Of a stretch of DNA of 64,000 bases, positions 28,501 through 40,200 are shown one piece after another. Both the position numbers and the translations under genes were made by a program. Position 1 is the stretch's first letter; every line of letters begins with the position of its first letter. The notes beneath the pieces are model-generated. The model was not told where the DNA came from and did no database searches. It saw only the letters and a list, made by a program, of their open reading frames with translations. Where the stretch lies: positions 5,805,501-5,869,500 of the forward strand of contig CM028889.1 in NCBI GenBank assembly GCA_016801885.1, read 5' to 3'. Source of the DNA: Toxotes chatareus. Taxonomy: Eukaryota > Chordata > Actinopteri > Toxotidae.

Positions 28501-28848
28501 ATTTCATTATCAGCTCACCTGCCACGGCCAGCTGTATCGACGAGCATCTACCCCGTTCACAACACGGTTCCTATCAGGATCATAGGCAGATATACCACAG
28601 CCATAAGCTGGAGACCAACAGAGAGAAGTGGACGTTACAAAAACTAATCCAGCTCAGCCCTGATACTGAGATACTGTACATCAAACAAACACCTTAGTAC
28701 CTGGCTGGATGAGATTGGGATACAATGTTCAAAAAAATAATGTAGACTAACAGCAGAAATGGCCCATTTTAAATCATGTGGACTGGGTTCAAATAATCAG
28801 AGACTCACCATGGGCAGCAAACAGCAGGACAAGGATCAATTTCATCAT
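25553..28848 (-). CDS. Pancreatic elastase-3-like serine protease (chymotrypsin-like elastase), complete, 8 exons
   Basis: Predicted 267-aa secreted digestive endopeptidase of family S1. Minus-strand exons, 5' to 3': 28848-28809, 28607-28519, 27645-27548, 27464-27339, 27032-26896, 26345-26203, 26107-25955, 25570-25553. All introns are GT-AG and the phases join exactly. The protein opens with a hydrophobic signal peptide (MMKLILVLLFAAHA). A short propeptide with one Cys follows, and the activation site is RVVNG. The catalytic triad is present: His in LTAAHC, Asp in GNDIAMIKL and Ser in GDSGGP. Elastase-3-like signatures are SWPWQVSLQY, SCGNDIA, CYITGWGRLYTGGP, WWGSTVK and VTSFVSSLGC. Length matches the family (about 270 aa). 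The last exon carries only ACT ATG ATG CAG CAC and a stop, giving a WIHDTMMQH end, and an AATAAA lies about 80 bases on. The family is read from the sequence; which elastase paralog it is (fish ela3-like is my best guess) is inferred. Expression in exocrine pancreas is known for the family, not seen here. Confidence 0.93.
27804..28013. mobile_element. MITE with terminal inverted repeats, inside elastase intron 2
   Basis: About 210 bases. The left end reads TACACTGTTGCCCATAAAG then TTGGAAT. The right end, read in reverse complement, begins TACACTG and also carries AAAGTTGGAAT. The interior is AT-rich and non-coding. It resembles a short non-autonomous DNA transposon widespread in fish genomes; the superfamily is not settled. 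Confidence 0.6.
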
Positions 28849-28885
28849 GATTTCTTCTGACTGGACTCTCTAAGTGTGTTTTTTG

Positions 28886-28895
28886 GCTTTTAAAC
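28886..28895 (-). promoter_or_regulatory. Possible TATA-like box of the elastase-like gene
   Basis: The minus strand reads GTTTAAAAGC about 40 bases before the ATG at 28848. A TATA-like box with a very short 5' UTR is usual for pancreatic protease genes. The transcription start itself cannot be seen. Confidence 0.35.
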
Positions 28896-28899
28896 CCTC

Positions 28900-30060
28900 A
28901 AAACACATTCAACAATCAGATCTCACACACACAAACATAGTCCAATCTCTGACCTGGGAATGTATGTCCCAAGCAACATCTGTTTCACATGTCTTTACAT
29001 AACCTTTCTAGAACAAGGAGAAGAAACAAACACAAATACAACAAAATACGTGATTTCAAAAGACTTTGGCAGGGACAGTTTTGCAGAACTGTCCATTTTA
29101 TTTAATTTTTATTTCAATCTTACAGTCTTCAAACTATACTGATGTTTTCATTTTTTAATACATTTATTAACAGTTTAACTTTAAAGAATTAACATCATAC
29201 AAAGTAATTTTAACCACATTTTAAACAATTGTCAAACATGATTTCAGAAAAAAATTAAAAACTACATTTTCCAAAATGTAACTTGAAATCAAATAAACGT
29301 AATCTTCAAGTACTGATGTGCCCAGCGCCTTTCATTTTTACTTATTATGATTATGCAGTCTGGTAATAAACATTGACTGGCTGGGTGTAAATAAAGTTCC
29401 ATGTACTGAATTAAATTACAAAGATTCAACTAGTGAACACAGGAATACATGCCACAAACATATAGGCCTGTATGGCAACCAATATGACTTTGAATTTGAA
29501 TTGCAGCCACTGTTTCACTTTGATTCTGAGGAAACTTACTGAAACCTGATGATTCTCAAGTTCTGAGTCTTTTTTTTAATTATTATTTATAAGTATATTT
29601 ATTTTGATGGACATCAGCAATAATAATATCCTCTGAAAGTGTTATTCACACTGAATGATCAATATGTGTTTGTTGTCTTGTCAGGGAGGCTTTTGTCCTT
29701 CTCTTTTGCTTTTTGTCTTTGTCCTGCTGAATGTCCATATCTGTTACAGACCATCTCCCGTAATTCTGTGAAGGTTATACCACCGTCTGGCACAGTGAAT
29801 ATTTCCTTCCCCACCTCTTCCTGTAATGTAGATCCCATCTGAACAGGGCAGCACAGGTGCTTGTTTCTACTGAGGTGAGGAAGGAGAGTCACTCATTTTC
29901 ACAAGTTATTATAGAGTTTTCCAATTATTTTTATGTGGGTACATTTTTTGTCAAGAATTTAATTAGTTTTAACTAAGGGAATTGAAATGTGTTTTTGTTC
30001 TTTTCAGGATCAAATTAATTAAATTAATGAATTCAATTCAGGATTAAATTAATTATTCCT
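28900..30060. other. Intergenic DNA between the elastase-like gene and copy A
   Basis: About 1.1 kb, AT-rich. It holds the elastase promoter side and the copy A 3' end. No gene or known repeat seen. Confidence 0.5.
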
Positions 30061-30072
30061 TTTAAGATAGTG

Positions 30073-30078
30073 TTTATT
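30073..30078 (-). terminator. Polyadenylation signal of aminotransferase-like copy A
   Basis: AATAAA on the minus strand, about 95 bases after the TGA at 30172-30170. Confidence 0.5.
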
Positions 30079-30169
30079 TAAAAGATTAAAAAGGCTGTTT
30101 TACAGAGAAAATTGAGAAAACCTTGCTTCTGTGGGGGGTTTTTTAACCCAAAGTGTGTGTCCTTTTCTG

Positions 30170-33100
30170 TCAGGGAAACCTGTGCAGAAGGCGCAGGTGG
30201 AACAAATGGAGGCGAGCCATAATCTCGTCCAGAGCGGCCGGAGGAGCCAAAACACACATCCTGACAGGGAAGAGGAACACACAAACTAAACATTAACATA
30301 CACACACTGATACATGTGTGCTTAAAGCTGGAATGACCTGAACATTACAAGACTTCAGTCTTGTTTAATTAGCGTTTAACAGCTATTACACTTTGGCTAT
30401 GTCCTCAGGCTGGAGTGCATCCTGTTGTTCCCTACATGCCCTCAGGTGACAGAATCATTTCACACAAACACCGAAGTACTGGTTTTCTGAACTATTGGTT
30501 TGTATACATGGTGAATGAGATAACAGCCATGATAATACTTTTGTTTGTACAGCAGCTCTAAATACAGGCTGCTTCACGCTGCTTCTCAATCATGACCTCA
30601 TTATGAAGGATTTTTTTTTTTTTTTATTTAAAATGTGTAAAATATATTTTAAAAGAAAAAAATGAAACAAAAGCTTTAAAAGACCCACCACACCTAACAC
30701 AGGTATTAACAGTTATTTATCAGACTTTCCAGCACTTGTGTGTGTTTTCTGTCCAAAAGTGTCCTTGTTGTCCAAAATGTCCTTACCTTCAATTCAATTA
30801 TTTCCAGAAATTTCCTCACATTTCCAAAAATGTCCTCTCTTTTCAGAGTGTATCCCACTCTTCAAAATATCCTGATTTTCCCAAAATGCCCTCACTTTTC
30901 CAAAAAGGTCTACTACTATTTAAAAAAATGTCCTCAGTTTCTAAAAGTGTCTACCATTTCCCTAAAACCAGAAATACCCACACTTTTTTAAATATGTCCT
31001 CACTCTGGACTCTGAAGGTCTAAAACTCAAACAGCACACACACATGAAGTTTAACTGTAGAATCCAAAGCTCTTTTTTTCTCACCTGACGTGACAGTTTT
31101 GGTCGTCCTGCCCGTTCTCGCAGCCAGCTCCCAAACACACACCTTCTTCTTCCAGTAACTTCTGACAGTAAAGCACATCTGCCTTCACACCTAGCATCTG
31201 AAATTAAAGGGGAGAACAGCAGTCAAGTTGTGTCAACTATGAAGGCCTCGTTTATGACTTGCTGAATGTTTGGATTTTCCACAGTGTCAGTGTTCAAATT
31301 ATTGCTTAAACCTCTCTTTGTGATTTTATGGACTACAGTGATTTTCACTCAAATTTCAGAGGTGATACTTGCTCTTGTTCTTCATTTTGCTGTGAAATAA
31401 AATATTAGATTCTGTATTTTCAACAGGTGTTGAACAGTATTTACAGTATACTTATAGACACTCAGGTACTTAAGAATATAAGCTGGTCTAATGAGTTTTC
31501 TTTTTACTGCTGAATTACAAGTTTATTTTATGTACATATTTAATAAAGATTAAAATTAGTCTTTTGCGTGTTCTAAAAACATAAAATACAGATGTAAACA
31601 AACCTTCTGCAACATCAGTATTACAACATAAAATCATAATTTATTGATCTTATAAATGACATGTAAGAATATTCACATCCCATGAAAAAGACTTTTTACT
31701 GTTTCTTGAAAAATGTAGTGTTTTGTACTTTTCAGCTGAACATACCTAAAAATATGGGTGTGAAACATTTCTGGTGGATTCAAATAAATCACAACATGAG
31801 AATAAATATACAATAAATTAAACTATCACAGCCATGTACTGTGATGCAGTGGAGAATGTTTGTGTGCAACTTTCTGACCTTGGCCTCTTCAATCATCTGA
31901 AGTGGTAAACGCAGACGGGGATAAAGAAAGACTCCAGCCATCGCTGGTTGGCAGTTTATCCCTGGTAGGCCATTCAAGAACTCACAAGCCCGCTGAGCAT
32001 TCTGGGCCAGTGTTGTCTGAGTGTGAAGAATCTCCTACAATGGAGGAAAACGTGGCAGGTAGTGGTTACCAGTTGTAAAACCATACAAGCTTGACCGGGA
32101 CAAAACTCCTTGGACACTGACTTAAAGCTGCGCCAATGAATCTTTTTATATTAACAACTAAAGAAATGAGTATGTATCATGTGAAAAAAGCTAGTGACTA
32201 CCTAGTGAACATGTTGGAGCACCTAGCAGCCAGATTTTCTAACCTGAAGTTGTGGAAACTCAAACTTCATGACTCACACTTCACAGTGGATAGCAGCGTG
32301 CTAACGTCAATTCAGACACTGAAAAAAACCCAACATATTTATTAAAATACAGTGGGAAAAAATGAAAATATTTTACTGCTAAGGATATTTAGTTATTTAA
32401 TTAACTGAAAAATGTTAAGACAGTTTCTGAATTCTGTAAGAGGCTGTATTTGGCAGTAATTGCTTTGGATGAATTTTTTGCCCATTGTCTTACCTGTGCA
32501 TATTTTTTATATGAGAGCTCTCCAGGTCTGGGTGGATTGACCATGACCTCCAGAGCGAGCTGTGATAAAACTGGAGGGCTGGATGTGGCCTGCATGTTTC
32601 TCAAATGGTTGTTCACTGCTGGGTCCATGTTGATTACCTCCATGTACCCTCCTCTCAGACCACATCTTAACACAGGGTGAGCATGGACATAAATGAGTCA
32701 CCAGACAGAAGAGACACAGTTTGTCTTTTTTAAGGCTTAAGATGAATTCAGATAACATTTTTCACCTCAATTTATGGGAGTCTTTTTATAGCCATATATT
32801 CCACATTTATTTGCCCCAAACATGCAGTACACTGACACCAGTTCAGTTCTTTCTCTTACTGAAAATAATCAACATAACACATTAACACACAAATACGTCA
32901 CACATGGACACACTGATCGTCCTCTCTTTGTAAACTGACACTCATCACAGAAAAGGCTGCCAATACCTGCTCTATGTGGTTAAATCACTGAGCAGCGAGT
33001 GCTGAGGTCACAGACTGGGCTGTGAAAAACATTTGTTGTTTAACAAACATCAGTGAAACTCACTCTCCCATACAGGCTGTAGATAACGAGTGGAAGGAGA

Positions 33101-35466
33101 TCAGCTCCACTTTCTCTGCATACTTCTTTCCCATGTCAAACAGGACTTGCTTATAGGAAATAAACTCTTTGTCCTGCCCGAACACACTGTCCTGGTACAC
33201 CTAGAAGACACGAAAGAAAATGAGCTTGTGTGAGACTCAAGCAAAGTCTTGAAGATGCCTGTTTCATTGTCACCTCTTCAGCCAGGAGGACGAGACCCTC
33301 TGTTGCAGCAAAGTGAATCACTTTCTCGATTGTTCTCCTGTCTTGCACGTGACCTAACAGGACAAATAACAGTTAGTATGAGATAATAAAATGGGAAATG
33401 TAGTCAGTGTAGCTGTAAGTATGTTGTTTACCTGTGGGGTTTCCTGGGTTGCTGATGTAAATGGCCCTGGGCTCGCAGTGCCCCCTAGCGGTCTTCAAAG
33501 CCTGATGCAGCTCTTCCAGGTCTACAGCCCAGCCTCCCTCCTCTATCAGCTGGTAGGGCACCAGTTCCACCCCTGTCATATCCATCAGCGAGGGCAGAGT
33601 GTGCGGGCAGGGCACAGGGGTTAACACACCTGTCTTAGTCTTCCCAGCCCCGTTGGCCATCAGGTGCAAAACCAGCTAAACATAATAAATAACAACACAA
33701 TTAACTGCATGCAAAAGTGTAAACTTCTATTCCACATTACAGAACTACGAGCAAAACAGATGTGACCTGACAAGTCACAATAAGACAATTTCAGCAGTAT
33801 ACACATACATGCACAGACATAAATGATTCATAACACCATTTAATGTAGTTGTACACAGCTATAAGGACATTATCAAGTGTTTGTTCATTTCCAATCATAA
33901 CATCTCCTACGACGATGTTTATACACTGCTTCTGAATGCTAAATACAGAGACTTATATTTGTCAACTAAAGTGTTGACAAATATACTAATATTAGTTCCA
34001 GAAATATGTCACATACCGACAAAGTCTTCTGAGAACCAGTGGAGATGATGATGTCTTCTGGGTGTGAACTCACTCCATCATCTCGCCTCATTATGAACTC
34101 AGTCACACTTTTCTGGACATGTGGTGTACCATGGGAGGTTATTGAATATGAGCCTGTCATCGACAAAGGGTTAGAAGTCTGTGAATTATTTTGGGCCAGA
34201 TGTTTTTAAATCTGCACAGATGAAATAATATCATTTAATCTTACCCACACTCCTGCCTGCGCAGGCCTCCAGAAGCCTCTGCGCCCTCTTCCTGACGTCC
34301 AGAGGAAGGCTTTTTTCTTTGAGGAGCTCAGGGTATAGACACACAGCCAAGACCTGAGAAAAAAAACAGGGAGAGAGAGACAGGCTCAGTTTGTAGCTGT
34401 CAGACTGATCACAGTGGGGCAGGAAAGCAGGTACATCAGATAGACACACACACACAAATACACACAGACTAAATATAAAACACCAACCTGGCGAACAAAT
34501 GAGGTGGGTGCCATCCCTGCCCTGTGGGGATCACCGGAACTGACATCGATCACCTTCTTGAACGGTTTCTTTTCTCCCTGAGAAGAAAACAGTCTGGGTT
34601 TAGACACAGGCTCGGGTTGGTTGTCTTTTTCGACATTCACTGTCTATAGTTTTATCCTTCATTCTTTCATCTCTAGTCAGGCGCCACTAAACCAAAACCA
34701 GGATACGACAAGATGATGTAATTAAAAGATCACCAAGCAAACCTGATGGGTGGAAACATGACATTTCAGTTTGTTTCATGAATGAATTTGAAGAAGGTAA
34801 CAATCGACTCATCGCTCCACAGAGATCTGATTGGACTGTTGGACTCTGCTGCTATTTTTCTTCTCTGGACAGTAGTGGACGTTTCAGTGGACGTCACGTT
34901 CTGTAGTTTATGTTTATTATAGGCAGCTTTCATCAAAACCTCACTCCTACATTTTATGCACTGATGAGCCATGCAGTGCACCTGTGTGGAAGCATCTGCT
35001 GGTTAAGTTTCTCCACTCATTCTCCAGTTAGTTACTGGTTTTCACAGATTAAACTTGATGCCTTGTTACTGATTAAACTACTCAGCAGTAGACTCATATA
35101 AAGAAGTTAAAATGAACTCCACCACAAGGAAATAAATCTTCAAAGTACTGCAGATATGTAGATATATATGTGATAAAAATCTAATATAATGTTTCTCATA
35201 TATAAACACTGGCAGGGGCCGTTCTTCATAATGAGTATTTTACATTTGATACTTGAGTACATTTAGCAGGGAATGCCTCTGTAGTTTTACTTACATGAAG
35301 GTTTAAATAAAGGATATTAAATAAAGTATATAGCTCAGATTAGATCAGGTGCCCTACTGTGACTCACCTGCGTAATCTGCTGTGTGATGCGTGCAGCCTG
35401 ACTCTGCAGGCTCGTGGGGGCTCTGATCTCCCGGACTCTGGGGTTCACCTGCTGCACGGAGGTCAT
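30170..35466 (-). CDS. Alanine aminotransferase-like protein, tandem copy A, lacking the PLP lysine
   Basis: Predicted 475 aa (vertebrate ALT about 496-523). Minus-strand exons: 35466-35368, 34577-34488, 34353-34245, 34153-34017, 33675-33432, 33353-33274, 33200-33064, 32665-32494, 32034-31879, 31197-31085, 30260-30170. Every intron is GT-AG and in phase. ALT landmarks in order are QQVNPRVREIRAP near the N-terminus, VIDVSSGDPHRAGM, FVRQVLAVCLYP, GVLTPVPCPHTLP, YISNPGNPTGHVQ, EEVYQDSV, SFHSLSTACMGECG, LRGGYMEVINMD and HVRM. In active ALT the seventh reads SFHSTSK: here Thr294 (codon 33080-33078) replaces the Schiff-base Lys. The Asp that pairs with the pyridine nitrogen is Glu252. The late Arg (446) is kept. 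There is no mitochondrial leader, so a GPT1-like cytosolic place is likely. In active members the family moves the amino group of alanine to 2-oxoglutarate. This copy should not do so by the normal mechanism; its function is unknown. Confidence 0.9.
30752..31010. repeat. Degenerate minisatellite in copy A intron 10
   Basis: About a dozen imperfect copies of a roughly 20-base unit close to TTTCCAAAAATGTCCTCAC on the plus strand. The unit drifts in length and sequence. The array lies within the intron between exons 31197-31085 and 30260-30170. The open frames across it only reflect the repeat composition. Confidence 0.7.
35208..35310. repeat. Fragment of a dispersed fish repeat (GATACTTGAGTACATTTAGC type)
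   Basis: Blocks GGGGCCGTTCTTCATAATGA and TACTTGAGTACATTTAGCAG match a repeat family abundant in teleosts. Other pieces are at 40925-40990 and a longer copy at 59328-59874. It lies in copy A intron 1. Confidence 0.55.
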
Positions 35467-36080
35467 CTCTGTCTGCTCTGTCTGTTCTCACCGCTGAGGT
35501 CTGACTGAGAGGCTCAGCGCCGACACTCAAGGTGTGTCTCTCAAGGTGTGGGATCTATCAAGTAAACAAGCCCAGACCACAGCTCGATGACTTCATAAAA
35601 CCTGTATGCCGAATTCAACGAGCCCGTGGAGGAAGTGCACGCAGCCAGCGGGAGCGCGCATGTCTAGAGGCAAAACTGTTAGACGTTGCTAAATGCTTAA
35701 TACAAGACAATTAACGAAGTACATTTACTCAGCTACTAGAAGATAAGTAGGAGTTTAGTTAGTCGATAGTTTAGTTAGTAAATAATCGATAGTTTACGTA
35801 CAAACCAAGTGATCGGTTTATAGATTATGATGCATCACTGTAGATTAAACCACTCACAACAACACAGGTATATGGACTGACAGAGGCGTATTCTGAGCTC
35901 TGGTATTGGGCGGTTTTGATGGACCATCGTGCACAGATCCGGCAACCCCGGTCAGAACCTCGTCAGGCTCAGCAGCCGGAGGGGAGGGACGCAGCGGTCT
36001 CAGCTGTGCAGCCGGATCATGTTTGTATTGAGTTCAAGTCGTAATTTCGTTGCGGTCTGGAATCACGTGAACAAAGGTGG
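35370..36080 (-). promoter_or_regulatory. CpG-richer promoter region of aminotransferase-like copy A
   Basis: The stretch over exon 1 and about 600 bases upstream has more G+C and CpG than its surroundings, for example near 35640-35665 and 35935-36010. No TATA box is visible ahead of the ATG at 35466. The promoter role is inferred from position. Confidence 0.35.
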
Positions 36081-37045
36081 CAGTTCTGCCTCAGGCTTCA
36101 TTGCATGATGTCACTCGTTTTACAGTGTTCATATTGGATATTCTAACTACACCGATGCACCTATAGTTTACAGTTAACCAGTATTGTGGTACTTTTTACA
36201 CTGGTTTACCAAATGGACAAACTGGGCAACAGTCCAGTGTTCCCATATGCCCCAGGTTTTCATTCTTTATGATTTACTCACTGTATGTCCGTTTCCACTG
36301 CGCTTTGCTTTTACTGATGGACAAACTTTTCCACGTGAGCTGATCAGAAAAAACTTCTTTGCAAGAATTTTAAAAATGAAAAGGATGAAAACTCACCCAC
36401 TGATTGTTCAGTGTATAAAATGTCAGAAAATAGTGAAACATGCCGATTATTATTCACTGAAACCTGTGTCATTAGGATGATTCCCAACATCAGTTACTGC
36501 AGATGTTTGGCTTTTTTCCTGCTGCAGCAAATTTACAGAGGGACACAGACGAGGTAAAGCCCCACAGACGTTAACATAGATAAAGACCCTCGAGGGTGAA
36601 CATACAGTGTATTATCGACAGAGCAGAAGCTAAGCATGTGTAGAAATTTGTTTAGATACTGTGTTTAGGTCATCTTGACATCCACGTTTAATCATTTCTC
36701 TAAGGTCATTCTTAGGAATACATTTATGATTATTCTTTTTCACGTCTGTTATTATTATTACTATTATTTTAAACACAGTAAGAGTTTCTTTTACTCATAC
36801 AGAAGAATAAAAAGTTATGGTGAAAATACTTTTTTTTTCATTCACAGGAGAAACTGTCTGGTCCAGCACATTACCAAAAGGAACTGTAGTAACTCGCACC
36901 ACACACAGCAATATTTTATTAAATATTATAATTTTATAGACATTGATTTTTATTGATTGATTATATTAATGATTTGGGTAACACTCTTCCATATCCACCA
37001 TATTATCCCATAACACTGTTAATTATCATACTGTTTTATCTCCAT
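36080..37045. other. Intergenic DNA between copies A and B
   Basis: AT-rich, with several ATT-rich runs. No exon or known element recognised. The tandem genes are only about 1.8 kb apart from copy A start to copy B stop. Confidence 0.5.
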
Positions 37046-37049
37046 ACAC

Positions 37050-37055
37050 TTTATT
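37050..37055 (-). terminator. Polyadenylation signal of aminotransferase-like copy B
   Basis: AATAAA on the minus strand, about 170 bases after the TAA at 37225-37223. Further T-rich runs lie below it. Confidence 0.4.
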
Positions 37056-37222
37056 TCACTATCACTCATATCTTTCAAACCTCTACTCTCTCTCTCCCTA
37101 AGTTTCCTGTCTCTCTTCACTGCAAGTATCTAATAAAAAATAATTAAAAAGGCCAAAAAATAACTTTAAAAAACCTGAACGTTTAGAATATCGGTGTCCT
37201 ATTAAGCAAAATTGCTGGAGCC

Positions 37223-40200
37223 TTAATACGTGATTTCTACATCTGGCAGTTCTTCTTTCTGTGATTTACTCTTGCCGTTGAGGATCTGTGCTTCTCTACA
37301 GGGGACAACATGTTCGGTCACAGTGTTTTGCCACTTGTCTCTGCCCCTCACACCTTTGTTAGAGCGAGCAAATCTGTCCACGAGACGATGGTGGAAAGAG
37401 CCAAGTCGAGCCAGGACCTCCTCCAGAGTGTCAGATGGAACAAGGACACACAACCTGAGAGGGAGAAAACGTAATCCAGTCACTTTTTGAGAACAAACAG
37501 TACCTGACCAGAGTGGGTAACTTCACACATCTTACCTCAGATGATGTCTGTCAGTTTCTTCACCATGCTGAGAACCGGCCCCTACAAACACACCTTCTTC
37601 CTGCAGTAACCTCTGACAGTACAGAACATCTGCCTCCACCTTGAATATCTAAAAACAGACACACATGTTCCCCAGCAGGAACAACAATCATGTACAGGGG
37701 TTATTATTTCTGATAGATAGGAAATGTGATCTCTTGTGTTTTACATGTTTTTCAATGATAAATTAATTTTGAGATAATGCCCCTTTCATTACCTTATGTA
37801 CCCTTGTATTCTTTATTGCATATTTTAATTCTGAAATATCTTTTATACTTGCAGAATATCAATGCTGTTAACACTATTTTTGCCAAACTTCAGTCCTGTT
37901 CCTTGGTAGGTATTTCCTGGTATTGTAGGTTCCCAGTACAAAAATACTTAAAATGTATAATTTAGTATAAATTATAATAAGAAATTATAAATTATAGTAT
38001 CATTTGTTTCCTCTTTGCTCTAAAATGTCTAGCTTTTTTCTTCCTTGTTTCACACAATCTTATTTTCTCATTTATGCACCAGTAGGAACCAGTAAGTTTT
38101 TTATTGATACGTGATTCATACAAAGAAATTACTCTGTAAATCAAGAGCAGCATTATAAAATGGTACCAGTTATTGTTGCACTTCCCACCTTGGCCTGCTC
38201 TATAATCTCAGGTGGTAAATGCAGACTGGGATAAAGGTAGACTCCACCCATCGCTGGCTGACAGCTCATCCCTGGTAGACCGTTCACGAACTGCCAAGCC
38301 CGCTGAGCATTCTGGGACAACGTGGTCCGACTGTGGAGACTCTCCTTTGACAGAATGAATGACAGGGATTGTATTTAGTAAGACAACATGGTGCAGGGAC
38401 CTGTACTGCAGGGTCGGCGTGTCACCTGTGCATATGTGTCGTAGGAAGGGTCTCCAGTTGTCGGCGGGTTGACCATGAGATCCAGAGCGAGCTGTCCTGT
38501 GACTGGAGTACTGATGTCACTACACAGCATGGTATCAACATAATGCATCACCTCTGGGTCCATGTTGACCACCTCCATGAATCCTGCCCTCAGACCACAC
38601 CTGGCACACAGGTACAGAAGTTACTTGGAGATTTAATATAAACCATTTTTAATGGTTGTTTGCCACTTTGATCGCTAAAGTTTAACTGGCTGTGACATGT
38701 ATTTGACCAATCAAATAAAAGTCACCTGTTGGTTTATGCTGCCAGAAAACACACACAAGAGCAAAATACCAGCACAAAGAAAGAGATTCCTGTGTAGAAG
38801 CACACAGAAGTGCTGTTTGCTGTCATAGGACTCACTCTCCCATGCAGGCACTGGATAAGGAATGGAAGGAGACCAACTCCACTGTCTCTGAGTACGCTTT
38901 GTCCATCTCAAACAGGACTTTCTTATAGGAAATAAACTCTCTGTCCTGCCTGTACACACTGTCCTGGTACACCTGCAGCGCAGAAGAAAAGAATAGACAG
39001 ATTAGTGTAAGCAAAAGACTGACAGTTACCGAATTTAATCAGAAATATGAAGATTAGAAGTTTAGTTTAGTTTCTAATCACCTCATCAACCAATAGTAAG
39101 AGTCTCTCAGCTGCAGCAAACTGAATTATTTCCTCGATTGATTTCCTGTCCTGCACATGACCTACGAGGACAAACAGCAGCATGAAAATGTGATGACAGC
39201 AGGGAAGTTTGGACAGGTGGCTTTTTCTGTAGATTCTCTGAGTTGTTTGCCTGTGGGGTTTCCTGGGTTGCTGATGTAAATAGCTCTGGGCTCACAGTGC
39301 CCCCTGGCGGTCTTCAGTGCTTGGTGCAGCTGGTTCAGGTTTACAGCCCAGCCCCCCTCCTCAATCAGCCTGTAGGGCACCAGTGTCACCCCAGCCTCAT
39401 CCAGCAGCATGGGCAGTGTGTGAGGGCAGGGCACGGGGGTCAGCACACCTGTCCGAGTCTCCCCCTCCTCACGGGCCAGCAGCTTCACAATAACCTTAAC
39501 ACAACAGAACAATTAAAAAACAAAATTATACTTATTTACTTATCTATTCTTAATTTTACACTTTAAAGGACAATTGGAATTTATTTCAATTACTGTTTTA
39601 GTTTTGGCCATTGTTTCTATCAGTTATGATCAGATCAGTTGTTGAGATCTGGGAATGTTACGATATTATTTAAAAGAAACATAATGGGGCAAGAAACGCA
39701 AGCAGTCAGATGATCAGACAGGGTTTAAACAACCTTATCTGGAAGAACAAATGAAGATAAACGGTCACAGTTTACAGTCCATTGTTTCTGACTCAACTCT
39801 GGCTTAAAGTACCTACCACAGTTTTGAAGGCAGATATACAGACATCCATGTAGCACAATATGTTACGTCAGTGTGGTATCTGGACAATCACTAATGATAA
39901 CACAGTTCTATCAACAGTATATTTATACCATCAAGGCCCTTTGAGAACCAGCAGAAATGAAGACATCTTTGGCATATGAAGGCACTCCAGCATCCCGTCT
40001 CCTGATGAACTCAGCAATGCTTTGCCTGACATGAGGCAGGCCAGAGGACGCAGTATAGGAACCTGTGGATCAGTCACTGGATTAGACGTTCCCATACATG
40101 TATTCATTTAAATGTTCATCTGTCATCTGCAACGTCAGACAGACTGTAAAGAAAAGATTTTCCGATCCTCACCCACACTCTCTCCATCACAGACCTCCAG

